Assembly (NCBI GenBank): GCA_945861025.1
Contig: CAMASN010000008.1
Coordinates: 1 to 64,000, forward strand
From: Ferrithrix thermotolerans DSM 19514
GTDB taxonomy: Bacteria; Actinomycetota; Acidimicrobiia; Acidimicrobiales; Ilumatobacteraceae
Direction: 5' to 3'
DNA: 64,000 bases
The notes beneath the pieces are model-generated. The model was not told the DNA's origin. It did not search any database and worked only from the letters and a program-made list of their open reading frames with translations. Below, piece after piece: positions 33,430 through 42,506 of this stretch (positions within the stretch are counted from its first letter, which is position 1; each line of letters starts with the position of its first letter). The translations under genes were made by a program, and so were the position numbers.

Positions 33430-34650
33430 TTAGCAGGTCGGATCGAGATGGCGCATTGCAACAGCCGTATACAACGCCATTCCCGACACCATTGCTTGCT
33501 CATCGAACATCACGCGGTTGCTGTGGTTCGGTGCGGCGGTGGCGGGGTTGTTGGCCGCTGACGTGCCGCCGAGGAACATCATCGACCCGGGTACGGCTTC
33601 GAGCACGTAGCTGAAATCTTCGGCTCCCATCACCGGATTTGGCATTTGCCTGACCCGGTTTGCTCCGATGACCTCACCAGCGACACCAGTTGCGAAAGCG
33701 GCAAAGTCGGTGTTGTTTGAAGTGACCGGGTAGCCCAAGTGGATCTCTACGGTGACAGTCGCGTCGTGTGCCGCAGCAACGCCCTCGGCGACGCGTTGGA
33801 TACCGGCATGCACCTTCGCTCGGGTGCGCTCGCTCACGGCGCGAATGGTGCCTTCGATCTCTGCCGATTCGGGGATCACGTTGTTGGTGGTGCCAGCGGT
33901 GATTCGACCGACGGTGACAATCGATGGATCGAAGACATCGATGCTGCGGGTGACCATCATCTGCATCGCCTGGACGATTTCGCACGCGACCGGAATGGGG
34001 TCGAGGGCGCGATGCGGTTCGCTGGCGTGCCCGCCGCGGCCATGAACCGTGATGATGAGTCGGTCGCTCGACGCCATGATGGCGCCGCCGCGAGTGCTGA
34101 CCATGCCAACCGGCATTGAGCTGGTGATGTGTAACGCGAAGGCACCGGTTACTGGCGACAGCGTGCCGTCGGCCAATGGATCGACATTCAAAAGACCCTC
34201 TTGCAACATGTACCGCGCTCCGCCGTGGCCCTCCTCGCCAGGCTGAAACATGAACAACACCCGGCCGGCGAGCTCGCTGCGATGCGCCGTGAGCATTTTT
34301 GCTGCACCGACCAACATCGCTGTATGCGTGTCGTGACCACACGCGTGCATGCACCCGTCTACTTTCGAACTGAAATCGAGATCGGTGTCTTCGGGCATGG
34401 CCAGCGCATCCATGTCGCCGCGCAGCAAGATGGTTGGACCCGGCTTCCCACCGGTGAGCATCGCGCTGATTCCCGAAGTACTCGTGTGCAGTTTCAGGTC
34501 GAGCGGCAAGCCCTCGAGCGATGACAACACCGCCTCGCGAGTGATGGGTAAATCGTTACCCAGCTCTGGCCACTGATGCAGTTGGCGTCGCAACGCAACG
34601 GCATCGCTGAGATAGTCGTGGGCTTCGTCGCGCATCGTGGACATGGTCAT
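33430..34650 (-). CDS. M20-family amidohydrolase
   Basis: A 406-aa metal-dependent amidohydrolase of the IAA-amino-acid hydrolase/aminoacylase group. Visible: R-R-Q-L-H-Q-W-P-E-L, R-G-D-M-D-A-L, H-A-C-G-H-D-T-H-T-A-M, Q-P-G-E-E-G-H-G-G and the late H in M-G-A-E-D-F-S-Y. It removes acyl groups from amino acids; exact substrate unknown. Single gene with a leaderless-type promoter. Confidence 0.88.
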   Translation of the reverse strand: MTMSTMRDEAHDYLSDAVALRRQLHQWPELGNDLPITREAVLSSLEGLPLDLKLHTSTSGISAMLTGGKPGPTILLRGDMDALAMPEDTDLDFSSKVDGCMHACGHDTHTAMLVGAAKMLTAHRSELAGRVLFMFQPGEEGHGGARYMLQEGLLNVDPLADGTLSPVTGAFALHITSSMPVGMVSTRGGAIMASSDRLIITVHGRGGHASEPHRALDPIPVACEIVQAMQMMVTRSIDVFDPSIVTVGRITAGTTNNVIPESAEIEGTIRAVSERTRAKVHAGIQRVAEGVAAAHDATVTVEIHLGYPVTSNNTDFAAFATGVAGEVIGANRVRQMPNPVMGAEDFSYVLEAVPGSMMFLGGTSAANNPATAAPNHSNRVMFDEQAMVSGMALYTAVAMRHLDPTC

Positions 34651-34656
34651 CGCCCG

Positions 34657-34662
34657 ATGCTA
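34657..34662 (-). promoter_or_regulatory. -10 box of the amidohydrolase gene (leaderless type)
   Basis: TAGCAT on the minus strand, 6 nt, then the ATG at 34650. Confidence 0.5.
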
Positions 34663-34678
34663 CTGATCGCCCACCGCG

Positions 34679-35296
34679 CTACTCGCGCAGAGCCTCGGCC
34701 TCGGCGCCGATGGTTGTGCTATCGCCATGGCCGGTATGCACCACCGTGCCGGGCGACAAGGTGAACAGGCGTTGGCGAATTGAGGCAACGATCGTTTCGT
34801 AATCGCTGAAGCTGCGACCCGTGGCACCAGGCCCGCCACAGAACAGGGTGTCGCCGCTAAACACCGCGTCGGTGCCATCGGCGCATCCACCTGCCACATG
34901 AAAACAACATCCGCCCGGCGAATGACCCGGCGTGTGCAACACGCCCAACTCGGCACCGCCAACGGTGAGTAGTCCGCCGTCGGTGAGCCATCCGTCGGGG
35001 TCACGGTCGGGGTAGATCACATGCCACAGCATGAGATCGTCGGGGTGCAACAGGATTGGCGCGTCGACGACATCTTGCAGAGCGAGCGCCGCGTTGATGT
35101 GATCGTTATGGCCGTGGCTCAACGCGATCGCTTTGACACGTCGGCCATTGACGGCCTGCACGATGGGCGCTGCATCGTGAGCCGCATCGATGATGATGAC
35201 CTCACGATCGTTTCCGACCAGCCAAATGTTGTTGGTTACTTCCCATTCGCCGCCGTCGAGCGCAAAGATGCCCGACGTAGTCACCAGTTCGATCAC
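34679..35296 (-). CDS. MBL-fold hydrolase coupled to mycothiol-linked formaldehyde oxidation
   Basis: A 205-aa metallo-beta-lactamase-fold protein with the metal motif S-H-G-H-N-D-H near residue 60, H-T-P-G-H-S-P-G-G near 115, F-S-G-D-T-L-F and H-T-G-H-G-D. The GTG at 35296 overlaps the stop of the upstream dehydrogenase gene (GTGA). In mycobacteria the same pair (mscR and an adjacent MBL gene) is known, and the MBL protein is proposed to act on the mycothiol-formate ester. That role is inferred here from context. Confidence 0.85.
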   Translation of the reverse strand: MIELVTTSGIFALDGGEWEVTNNIWLVGNDREVIIIDAAHDAAPIVQAVNGRRVKAIALSHGHNDHINAALALQDVVDAPILLHPDDLMLWHVIYPDRDPDGWLTDGGLLTVGGAELGVLHTPGHSPGGCCFHVAGGCADGTDAVFSGDTLFCGGPGATGRSFSDYETIVASIRQRLFTLSPGTVVHTGHGDSTTIGAEAEALRE

Positions 35297-36381
35297 AGCA
35301 GAACCACGCTGCGCAAGACCTCGCCACGCTCCATGCGATGGAAGGCTTCCTCGACATCGCCAAGCGCAATGGTCTCGGTGACGAAATCTTCGAGTGGCAA
35401 ACGGCCTTGCAAGTGCAGATCGACGAGTAATGGAAAGTCGCGACTCGGCAGGCAATCGCCGTACCAACTTGGCTTCATCGTTCCGCCGCGACCGAAGAAG
35501 TCGATCATCGGAATGTTGGGCATGATCATGTCGGGGGTGGGCACACCCACCTGTACGACGGTGCCAGCAAGGTCGCGGGCATAAAACGCCTGGCGCAGAA
35601 CTTCGGGATGGCCAACGGCCTCGATGCACACGTCGGCACCGTTGCCGTTTGTTGCTGCCTGAATTGCAGCGATGGGTTCAGTGGTGCTGGCGTTCACCGT
35701 ATGCGTGGCGCCGAACTGACGAGCCCACTCGAGCTTGCGGTCATCGAGGTCGACACCGATGATGGTGGTGGCTCCGGCAAGTCGGGCTCCAGCGATGGCC
35801 GCGTTGCCCACGCCGCCGCAGCCAAACACCGCAACGCTGTAGCCCCGCTGCACTTCGCCCGTGAGCATCGCTGCCCCGAGACCGGCCATAACACCACAAC
35901 CAAGCAGACCCGCAACTGCTGGCGATGCCTTGGGATTCACTGGAGTGCACTGACCAGCCGACACAAGCGTCTTCTCGGCGAACGCGCCGATGCCGAGCGC
36001 AGGAGCCAGCGGCGTGCCGTCGAGCAGGGTCATCTTCTGTGTTGCGTTGAAGGTGCTGAAGCAGAATTGCGGCTTGCCACGCAGGCACGAACGGCAGTTG
36101 CCGCACACGGCACGCCAGTTGAGTACCACAAAATCGCCGGGCTTCACGTTGGTGACATTGGGCCCAACGGCCTCAACGACGCCTGCTGCCTCGTGGCCGA
36201 GCAGGAAGGGGAAGTCGTCGTTGATGCCGCCTTCGCGGTAATGCAGGTCGGTGTGGCACACGCCGCATGCCTGCACCTGAACCAACGCTTCACCCGGGCC
36301 CGGGTTGGGCACGACGATGGTTGTGAGCTCGACCGCTTGGCCTTTGCCTCGCGCGATGATGCCTTGAACCTTGTGTGCCAT
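35293..36381 (-). CDS. mscR: S-(hydroxymethyl)mycothiol dehydrogenase-type alcohol dehydrogenase
   Basis: A 362-aa zinc-dependent class III-like alcohol dehydrogenase: catalytic zinc C-G-V-C-H-T-D near residue 40 and G-H-E-A-A-G near 63, structural zinc C-G-N-C-R-S-C and Q-F-C near 93-107, and NAD-binding G-C-G-G-V-G-N near 195. Sequence layout and the MBL partner fit the actinobacterial enzyme that oxidises the mycothiol adduct of formaldehyde. GGGGCAG precedes the ATG. Confidence 0.85.
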   Translation of the reverse strand: MAHKVQGIIARGKGQAVELTTIVVPNPGPGEALVQVQACGVCHTDLHYREGGINDDFPFLLGHEAAGVVEAVGPNVTNVKPGDFVVLNWRAVCGNCRSCLRGKPQFCFSTFNATQKMTLLDGTPLAPALGIGAFAEKTLVSAGQCTPVNPKASPAVAGLLGCGVMAGLGAAMLTGEVQRGYSVAVFGCGGVGNAAIAGARLAGATTIIGVDLDDRKLEWARQFGATHTVNASTTEPIAAIQAATNGNGADVCIEAVGHPEVLRQAFYARDLAGTVVQVGVPTPDMIMPNIPMIDFFGRGGTMKPSWYGDCLPSRDFPLLVDLHLQGRLPLEDFVTETIALGDVEEAFHRMERGEVLRSVVLL

Positions 36382-36524
36382 GAGCTGCCCCTCGGTGAGC
36401 GAAATGGGTGCGCGACGAACGTGTCGGCGTAGTTATCAATGACACTAGCCATGCCGGTGCCAGCAGCTACTTGTGGGCAAAATCGCGCCGACCACTCGCG
36501 TTCGTCAGGCATGATGCATGCGCC

Positions 36525-37784
36525 ATGAACGTTCTTGACCAGGTTCCGCCACCATCCACCCGACGTCTTGCCGTGCGCGTGACCAAAGATGCCGTCCGCC
36601 AAATCCAAGGTGGCCACCCCTGGGTGTTCGATGGATCAGTCGTGTCGGTGAGCCACGATGGTGCCCCCGGCGACCTTGCTGTCATTTTCGACGCCGATCG
36701 CGAGTTCGTGGCAATCGGTCTGTACGACCCTGAGTCACCCATCCGCGTGCGGGTGCTGCATCAGGGCAAGCCCGCCAATATCAACCCGGCCTGGTGGCTG
36801 CAATGTGTCGACAACGCAATCGACAAGCGCAGGGTGATCACGGCCCGTGGCGACACCACGGCCTATCGCTTAATCCATGGCGAGAACGATGCCATGTCGG
36901 GTCTCGTGGTCGATCGCTACGCCAGCACCTTGGTCATCAAGTTGTACAGCACAGCGTGGCTGCCGCATCTGGGAGACATCGTTGCGGCACTGCAAAAGCG
37001 GATGAGTCCAACCGCCGTGATCTTGCGGTTCAGCCGCGACGTGGCCGGCCAAGAAACGTTCGGTCTGCGCGAAGGATCGGCACTGGTTGGCGAATTGCCC
37101 AGCGGGCCAATCCTGTTTCGCGAAGGCGGACTCACATTTGAGGCCGATGTTGTGCTCGGCCAAAAGACCGGACACTTCCTCGATCAACGCGAGAACCGAG
37201 CGCGCGTTCGTGGCCTTGCTCGAGATGCCCGCGTTCTCGATATGTTCTCGAGCACCGGTGGCTTCTCGGTCTACGCCGCTGCAGGCGCAGCCAAATCGGT
37301 GATCAGCGTCGATATCAGCGCTGGCTCCATCGAGGCTGCGCTGCGCAACATGCAACACAACATGGTCATCCCCAACGTGCAAAAGTGCGAACACACCACG
37401 ATGGTCGGCGACGCATTCGAAATAATGGGCACGATGTCGAAGCAACACCGACGGTTCGATGTGGTCATCGTTGATCCGCCGTCGTTTGCCCATCGCAAAG
37501 CCGACGTCGATCGCGCCCTCGGCGCATACAAGCGACTCACCAAATTGGCCCTCGAATTGCTCGACGACGGCGGCTTGCTCGTTCAGTCGTCGTGCTCAAG
37601 CCGAGTCTCTGATGTCGAGTTCTTCGGTGCGGTTCATCTCGCCGCCGAGAGCAGCCGCCACCGCATTAGCGAGGTGGCGCGTACTGGCCACAGCGTTGAC
37701 CATCCGATTGAGTTCGCCGAAGGCGCCTATCTCAAAACCATCTTTGCGCGTGCACACAAGCGCGCCGAGTTCGCTCGTCGCTAG
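36525..37784 (+). CDS. RlmI-type 23S rRNA (cytosine-C5) methyltransferase
   Basis: A 419-aa protein with an N-terminal PUA-like domain (H-P-W-V-F-D-G-S-V), a central part with G-L-V-V-D-R-Y and a SAM-binding domain: K-T-G-H-F-L-D-Q-R-E-N-R, D-M-F-S-S-T-G-G-F-S-V near 240, and catalytic-region D-P-P-S-F-A near 320 with S-C-S-S near 362. This is the RlmI/COG1092 layout. The ATG at 36525 is preferred; the frame is open upstream without features. Confidence 0.85.
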   Translation: MNVLDQVPPPSTRRLAVRVTKDAVRQIQGGHPWVFDGSVVSVSHDGAPGDLAVIFDADREFVAIGLYDPESPIRVRVLHQGKPANINPAWWLQCVDNAIDKRRVITARGDTTAYRLIHGENDAMSGLVVDRYASTLVIKLYSTAWLPHLGDIVAALQKRMSPTAVILRFSRDVAGQETFGLREGSALVGELPSGPILFREGGLTFEADVVLGQKTGHFLDQRENRARVRGLARDARVLDMFSSTGGFSVYAAAGAAKSVISVDISAGSIEAALRNMQHNMVIPNVQKCEHTTMVGDAFEIMGTMSKQHRRFDVVIVDPPSFAHRKADVDRALGAYKRLTKLALELLDDGGLLVQSSCSSRVSDVEFFGAVHLAAESSRHRISEVARTGHSVDHPIEFAEGAYLKTIFARAHKRAEFARR

Positions 37785-37802
37785 CGAACCCGGCGCCTGT
37801 GA

Positions 37803-38417
37803 TTAGGCGTTCAGGCGGCGGCGCGCTGCGAGCAGCACTACACCCGCGCCCAGCAATGCAGCCGCGGCTGCAAGCAACGAGTTGTCGCCGCCGGTCTCTG
37901 GCAGCAGGGCCTGAGACCCAGGTGCACCAGTGGTGGTTGGCGCCACAGTGGTTGGTGCCGCAGTAGTAGTGGTTGGTGCAGGACAACCCGTCAGCGTGGC
38001 AGTGCCGACCGCATTCCGGAGTCCCTCGCCTCCATCGAAATAACTCATGACAACACGGACCGTGCCAACCGCATCAAACGTCGCATACGACGTGGCCGTC
38101 GCAATTTCGTCCGGCTCAATCGAGCTTGGCAACATCGCCAAATCAACAGAGATCATCGAACCCGAATCAAGCTGAACCGCCGAAAACGCGTCGAGGTTTA
38201 CTTGCGGCTGCACGGCGACAACGCTGACGTTGGTGTACGACCAATGGATGACCTGCTGACCAGTCTGGCTGTCGCATGAGACCGACACAGACAGCGTTGG
38301 CTGGATGCCAGCGTGCGTAGTGGTTGCACCAAGGCCAACGGCCGAGGCAACTATGCCAGCGGCAACCGCGGCCCGGCGAACAACAGAAAACACATTGGAC
38401 ACGAAAATTCCCCTCAT
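37803..38417 (-). CDS. LPXTG cell-wall-anchored protein
   Basis: A 204-aa exported protein: signal peptide (about residues 1-35), a domain of about 110 residues with two Cys (S-C-D and G-C-P), a Thr-rich linker, then L-P-E-T-G-G, a hydrophobic segment and a basic tail R-R-R-L-N-A. This is the standard sortase sorting signal. No sortase gene is in the window. GGAAG precedes the ATG at 38417 by 6 nt. Confidence 0.75.
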   Translation of the reverse strand: MRGIFVSNVFSVVRRAAVAAGIVASAVGLGATTTHAGIQPTLSVSVSCDSQTGQQVIHWSYTNVSVVAVQPQVNLDAFSAVQLDSGSMISVDLAMLPSSIEPDEIATATSYATFDAVGTVRVVMSYFDGGEGLRNAVGTATLTGCPAPTTTTAAPTTVAPTTTGAPGSQALLPETGGDNSLLAAAAALLGAGVVLLAARRRLNA

Positions 38418-38522
38418 TGGCACTTCCAGAAGCGCAAAAACGAAATCGTAGCAGGCAATGAACGCGCCGACTCGGCTCATGCGGACTCCTGTAAACAGTG
38501 TTGAGCATGGCACCATAGATGC

Positions 38523-39323
38523 GTGCCAAATTCACCGACAACAAAACGGTCACGTCGCGAGCGTCTGCTCGGCGGCGCTGTCGTGCGCACCGTGTTGTCG
38601 CTGTGGGCCTGGTTAGTCATCGCACTTGGTGTGATTATCTGGCTTCCGTTGATGACCATTGTTCGTGTAGTCACCGCGCCATTCGATAAGGGTCGCTATT
38701 GGACCGGCTATCTGTTCCGCAAACTCTGTGTAGTCGTGTGCAGTCTGAATCCGTTGTGGAAGTTTCGCGTGAGCGGCAAGATCCCAACCGATCCTCGACG
38801 GCCGTACATCGTGGTGGCGAACCACGAATCTTTCGTCGACATCTTGCTCATCAGCCATCTTCCGTTTGAGATGAAGTGGCTCAGCAAAGTTGAGAACTTC
38901 AAAATCCCCGTGATGGGATGGGAGATGTCGTTGGCTGGCGACATTCGGCTCACCCGCGGCGAGGTCAGCAGCGCCACCGACGCAATGCTGCAATGTGCCG
39001 ATCGTCTGAGCAAAAAGGTCAGCGTGATGTTCTTCCCCGAGGGCACTCGCAGCAAGACCGGCGAGCTCGGGAAATTCAAGAACGGCGCATTCCGATTGGC
39101 CATCGAAACCGGCACGCCCATCTTGCCCGTAGCGGTCAGCGGCTGTCACTCAGCGCTGCGTCCAAACGATTGGCGCCTTGGTGTCAGCGTGGCCGAAGTT
39201 CGAGTGCTCGAACCCATCGAGGTCACCGGCATGACCGCAGCCGATATCTACACGCTTCGTGATCTCGCTCGCGACGCCATCGCTGCCGAACTCGAAGTGC
39301 TTCGTACCGAACTCGCTCTGTGA
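38523..39323 (+). CDS. plsC: 1-acyl-glycerol-3-phosphate acyltransferase
   Basis: A 266-aa membrane-bound acyltransferase of phospholipid synthesis. Two N-terminal hydrophobic segments precede the catalytic N-H-E-S-F-V-D motif near residue 100 and F-F-P-E-G-T-R-S near 172. Length is normal for PlsC. The start is GTG. The following lipoprotein gene starts within its stop codon (GTGA). Confidence 0.88.
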   Translation: MPNSPTTKRSRRERLLGGAVVRTVLSLWAWLVIALGVIIWLPLMTIVRVVTAPFDKGRYWTGYLFRKLCVVVCSLNPLWKFRVSGKIPTDPRRPYIVVANHESFVDILLISHLPFEMKWLSKVENFKIPVMGWEMSLAGDIRLTRGEVSSATDAMLQCADRLSKKVSVMFFPEGTRSKTGELGKFKNGAFRLAIETGTPILPVAVSGCHSALRPNDWRLGVSVAEVRVLEPIEVTGMTAADIYTLRDLARDAIAAELEVLRTELAL

Positions 39324-40033
39324 GCCGCATCGGCTTGCTGCTGTTCTGTGCCGTTGCAGGCGTCGGCTGCACCAGCCAATCGACCAGTGCCCCCGTGACC
39401 GCTGCAACCCTCACGACGCCAACTACGACACCTACAACGACAACGATGGCCGCGGCCACGACCACAACGCTGGCGCCCACCACAACCGCTGCTTTGGTGC
39501 CGACCTACGTCTTTCCATTCACCGGTCGCAACGTGAGCTACGGAACCCGGCATGCCGGGTATGCGGCCATCGATGTGTTCGGATGCGGAGCAAACGTGAT
39601 TGCGCCCACGTCGGGCACCGTCACACAGGTACGCACCACCGACCCGTGGGAGCCCGCAATCAACGACCCGGCAACTCGCGGCGGTCATTACGTAACCATG
39701 CTTGGCGACGACAGCGTGCGTTACTACTTCGCACACCTGGTGGCAATCAGCACCACGGTGGGGGCCATCGTCGCTGCAGGAGACTCGCTCGGAATCATGG
39801 GCCAAACCGGCGATGCGCGCGCTACCGAATGCCACACGCATTTCGGCATTTCGTGGCCATGCCCCACCGTTGAGTGGCAGGTTCGCCGCGGCGAAATCTG
39901 GCCACCGAAGTATCTCGACGCATGGCGACAGGGCACACAGTTGTCGCCCGCCAACGAAGTTTCGGCCGCCTTGGCTAGCAATCCAAACGCCTGCGCTGAT
40001 GCCGCAAACGCGAAGAGTGCCGCCAACGCCTGA
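39320..40033 (+). CDS. M23-like peptidase lipoprotein
   Basis: A 237-aa lipoprotein: signal peptide with lipobox A-G-V-G-C, a Thr-rich linker of about 40 residues, then a LytM/M23 fold. The second metal motif H-T-H-F-G-I-S and the Y-Y-F-A-H-L strand are clear. The first ligand site reads H-A-G-Y-A-A-I-D rather than the compact HxGxD, a spacing also seen in an actinobacterial M23 variant, so activity is likely but not certain. Probably acts on peptidoglycan outside the membrane. Confidence 0.75.
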   Translation: MSRIGLLLFCAVAGVGCTSQSTSAPVTAATLTTPTTTPTTTTMAAATTTTLAPTTTAALVPTYVFPFTGRNVSYGTRHAGYAAIDVFGCGANVIAPTSGTVTQVRTTDPWEPAINDPATRGGHYVTMLGDDSVRYYFAHLVAISTTVGAIVAAGDSLGIMGQTGDARATECHTHFGISWPCPTVEWQVRRGEIWPPKYLDAWRQGTQLSPANEVSAALASNPNACADAANAKSAANA

Positions 40034-40085
40034 CCGTGTTCAAGGCCCAACATCGATGCACTGGCCTTCGGTCCGTAGTCCGATA

Positions 40086-40091
40086 TAGGGT
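40086..40091 (+). promoter_or_regulatory. -10 box of the Liv operon (leaderless type)
   Basis: TAGGGT (within TATAGGGT), 8 nt, then the ATG at 40100. Confidence 0.5.
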
Positions 40092-40099
40092 TCAGTCAC

Positions 40100-40861
40100 A
40101 TGACGATGCTTGAGGCGAACGACATCTCCGTCAAGTTTGGCGGAATCGTGGCACTCGACGGCCTGTCGTTCACTATCGACGATGGTCAGATCTGTGGCCT
40201 CATCGGCCCCAACGGAGCCGGCAAGACCACGATGTTCAACGTGATCAGCCGCATCTACGAGGCATCGTCGGGCCAACTTACCTTCAGAGGCCACAACCTG
40301 CTGAAGGTGCCGGCCCATCGCATCGCCAAACTCGGCGTGGCGCGCACGTTTCAAAATCTTGCGTTGTTTCCCACGATGACGCTGCTCGAAAACGTGATGG
40401 TTGGTGGCCACAGCACAGGCACCATCGGTTTTGCCAGATCTATATTTCGCTTCGGCACTGCGCGTGCAGAACAAACACTTCGCGACGAGGCTGGCGACTT
40501 ACTGGTCGCGCTTGATCTCGACAAACTCGCGTTTCACCCCGCAGCAGGATTGCCGTTCGGCACGCTGAAACGACTTGAGATAGCTCGCGCCCTTGCCGCT
40601 CATCCCACCTTCTTGCTGATGGACGAACCCGCATCGGGTCTCACTCATAGCGAAGTCGACGAACTCAGCGAGACGATCAAGCGCATTCGTGACGAGTTCA
40701 AACTTGCAGTACTGCTCGTTGAGCATCACATGGCGATGGTGATGAACGTCTCCGACAAAGTGATCGCAATGGAGTTCGGCCGCAAGATCGCCGAGGGCTC
40801 ACCCAGCGCTGTCCAAAACGATCAACGGGTCATCGATTCGTATCTCGGAACCAGCTCATGA
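40100..40861 (+). CDS. livG: Branched-chain amino-acid ABC transporter ATPase LivG
   Basis: A 253-aa ABC ATPase: Walker A G-P-N-G-A-G-K-T-T near residue 37, signature region L-P-F-G-T-L-K-R-L-E-I-A-R-A-L in place of canonical LSGGQ (usual for LivG), Walker B L-L-M-D-E-P-A-S-G, and H-switch V-E-H-H-M. It is first in the five-gene operon and overlaps livF by 4 nt. Confidence 0.93.
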   Translation: MTMLEANDISVKFGGIVALDGLSFTIDDGQICGLIGPNGAGKTTMFNVISRIYEASSGQLTFRGHNLLKVPAHRIAKLGVARTFQNLALFPTMTLLENVMVGGHSTGTIGFARSIFRFGTARAEQTLRDEAGDLLVALDLDKLAFHPAAGLPFGTLKRLEIARALAAHPTFLLMDEPASGLTHSEVDELSETIKRIRDEFKLAVLLVEHHMAMVMNVSDKVIAMEFGRKIAEGSPSAVQNDQRVIDSYLGTSS

Positions 40862-41574
40862 CCGCGTTGCTCGAGATCACCGACTTGTGGGCGGGTTACG
40901 GTCGCCAACAGGTGCTGCAAGGCATCAACCTTCACGTCGACGAAGGTGAAGTTGCTGTAATCCTCGGAGCGAACGGGGCTGGCAAGACAACAACGATGCG
41001 AGCGATCTCGGGCATGATCGAGCGGCGAGGCTCGGTGTTGTTTCAAGGGACCGCAATCGGCGCAGCCTCGCCCGACCACATCGTGCATGCGGGTATCGCC
41101 CAAGTGCCACAGGGGCGCGGCACCTTTACCGACCTCACAGTCGAGGACAACCTGCGCGCCGGTGCGTTCGTGCGCAAGAACACCAACGACAGCATTGATA
41201 CCGACATTCGGCAGTGGTTTGAGGTGTTCCCGCGCCTCGCCGAGCGGCGCCTACAAAAAGCCGGCAGCTTGTCGGGTGGCGAGCAACAGATGTTGGCAAT
41301 CGCCCGTGCGCTCATGAGTAAACCGACCCTGCTGCTCTGCGACGAACCAAGCCTCGGCCTAGCCCCGATCATCACTCAAGAACTGTTCGACGTGCTCGGC
41401 AGGCTCAACGCGCAAGATGGCCTCTCGATTCTGATTGTTGAGCAGAACGCGAATCTCGCGCTTCGAATCGCACATCAGGTGTTCGTGCTTGAAACCGGCA
41501 CCATTACCGCATCGGGAACCCCCAGCGAAATTGCTCAGAACGACACCGTCCGCAAGGCCTACCTGGGGTTCTGA
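40858..41574 (+). CDS. livF: Branched-chain amino-acid ABC transporter ATPase LivF
   Basis: A 238-aa ABC ATPase: Walker A G-A-N-G-A-G-K-T-T-T, signature L-S-G-G-E-Q-Q-M, Walker B L-L-L-C-D-E-P-S-L-G-L-A-P. It pairs with LivG at the cytoplasmic face. The ATG sits in the livG stop (ATGA). Confidence 0.93.
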   Translation: MTALLEITDLWAGYGRQQVLQGINLHVDEGEVAVILGANGAGKTTTMRAISGMIERRGSVLFQGTAIGAASPDHIVHAGIAQVPQGRGTFTDLTVEDNLRAGAFVRKNTNDSIDTDIRQWFEVFPRLAERRLQKAGSLSGGEQQMLAIARALMSKPTLLLCDEPSLGLAPIITQELFDVLGRLNAQDGLSILIVEQNANLALRIAHQVFVLETGTITASGTPSEIAQNDTVRKAYLGF

Positions 41575-41583
41575 GGCAACGAC

Positions 41584-42504
41584 ATGGGCGACATTCTCCA
41601 ATACTTTCTCAACGGCTTAGCGCGCGGCTCGATCTACTCGCTCGTGGCACTCGGACTTGTTGTGATCTATCAAGGCACCGGTCATCTCAACTTTGCTCAG
41701 GGCGAAATGTCGTTGTTCGCCACCTTCGGTGCGTGGTGGTTCAACGACCACGGCGTGCCACTGTGGCTCTCGATTCTGCTCGCAGCCTCGTTCGCGTTCG
41801 TTGGTGGTGGAGCCATAGAGTTCGGCCTCATCCGCCCTGCGGCAAAGAAGTCACCATTCGCGGTTGTGGTGGTCACCATCGGCCTCTTTCAAGCCTTCAA
41901 CTCGCTGTCCGGATTGTTGTTTAAGGGCGCCGCCACCGGTCTCTCATTCGGCACGATCTTTCCAAACAAACCCAACGACTTCTTCCGGCTACCAGGTGGC
42001 GCTGTTTGGCGTTACGAGAACATCGGCGTGCTTGTCACCGTATTGATCATCACGGCTCTGCTGTTCACGCTGTTTCGAAAGACCAAGGTCGGTCTGGCAA
42101 TGCGCATGGTGGCCAACAACGCAGATTCAGCAAAGTTGTCGGGCGTGCCAACGAACAAAGTCTTAATGCTCAGCTGGGGGTTAGCGACAGCCATCGGCAC
42201 CATCGGATGCGCACTTGTGGCGGGCATCAACACCAACGTGAGCCTCGGCACAATGTTCGGTGTTTTCTTGCTTGCATCAGCCGCAGCCATCCTCGGTGGA
42301 CTCGACAGTCCATTGGGTGCAGTGGTCGGCGGACTCTCGCTCGGCGTAATCGAAAGCTTCGTCACTAACTATCCAAAGGACTGGTGGGCAAGCACCTACA
42401 TCGGCGCCGACACAGCCACAGCAGCCGCATTCGTCATCATCTTGGTGGTGCTGCTGGTGCGACCGTCTGGGCTCTTTGGCAGCGCTCGCGTGGAGCGGGT
42501 GTAA
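41584..42504 (+). CDS. livH: Branched-chain amino-acid ABC permease LivH
   Basis: A 306-aa permease with about eight helices and the LivH opening L-N-G-L-A-R-G-S-I-Y-S-L-V-A-L-G-L, then L-N-F-A-Q-G-E-M-S near residue 38 and the coupling-helix region A-M-R-M-V-A-N-N. It lies 9 nt after livF. Confidence 0.92.
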   Translation: MGDILQYFLNGLARGSIYSLVALGLVVIYQGTGHLNFAQGEMSLFATFGAWWFNDHGVPLWLSILLAASFAFVGGGAIEFGLIRPAAKKSPFAVVVVTIGLFQAFNSLSGLLFKGAATGLSFGTIFPNKPNDFFRLPGGAVWRYENIGVLVTVLIITALLFTLFRKTKVGLAMRMVANNADSAKLSGVPTNKVLMLSWGLATAIGTIGCALVAGINTNVSLGTMFGVFLLASAAAILGGLDSPLGAVVGGLSLGVIESFVTNYPKDWWASTYIGADTATAAAFVIILVVLLVRPSGLFGSARVERV

Positions 42505-42506
42505 TC

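Noticed and set aside
37784-37803. Weak inverted repeat (CGCCT/AGGCG) between the convergent rRNA methyltransferase and LPXTG genes
   Set aside because: Only 5-bp arms, partly inside coding sequence, with no T tract; not good enough to call a terminator.
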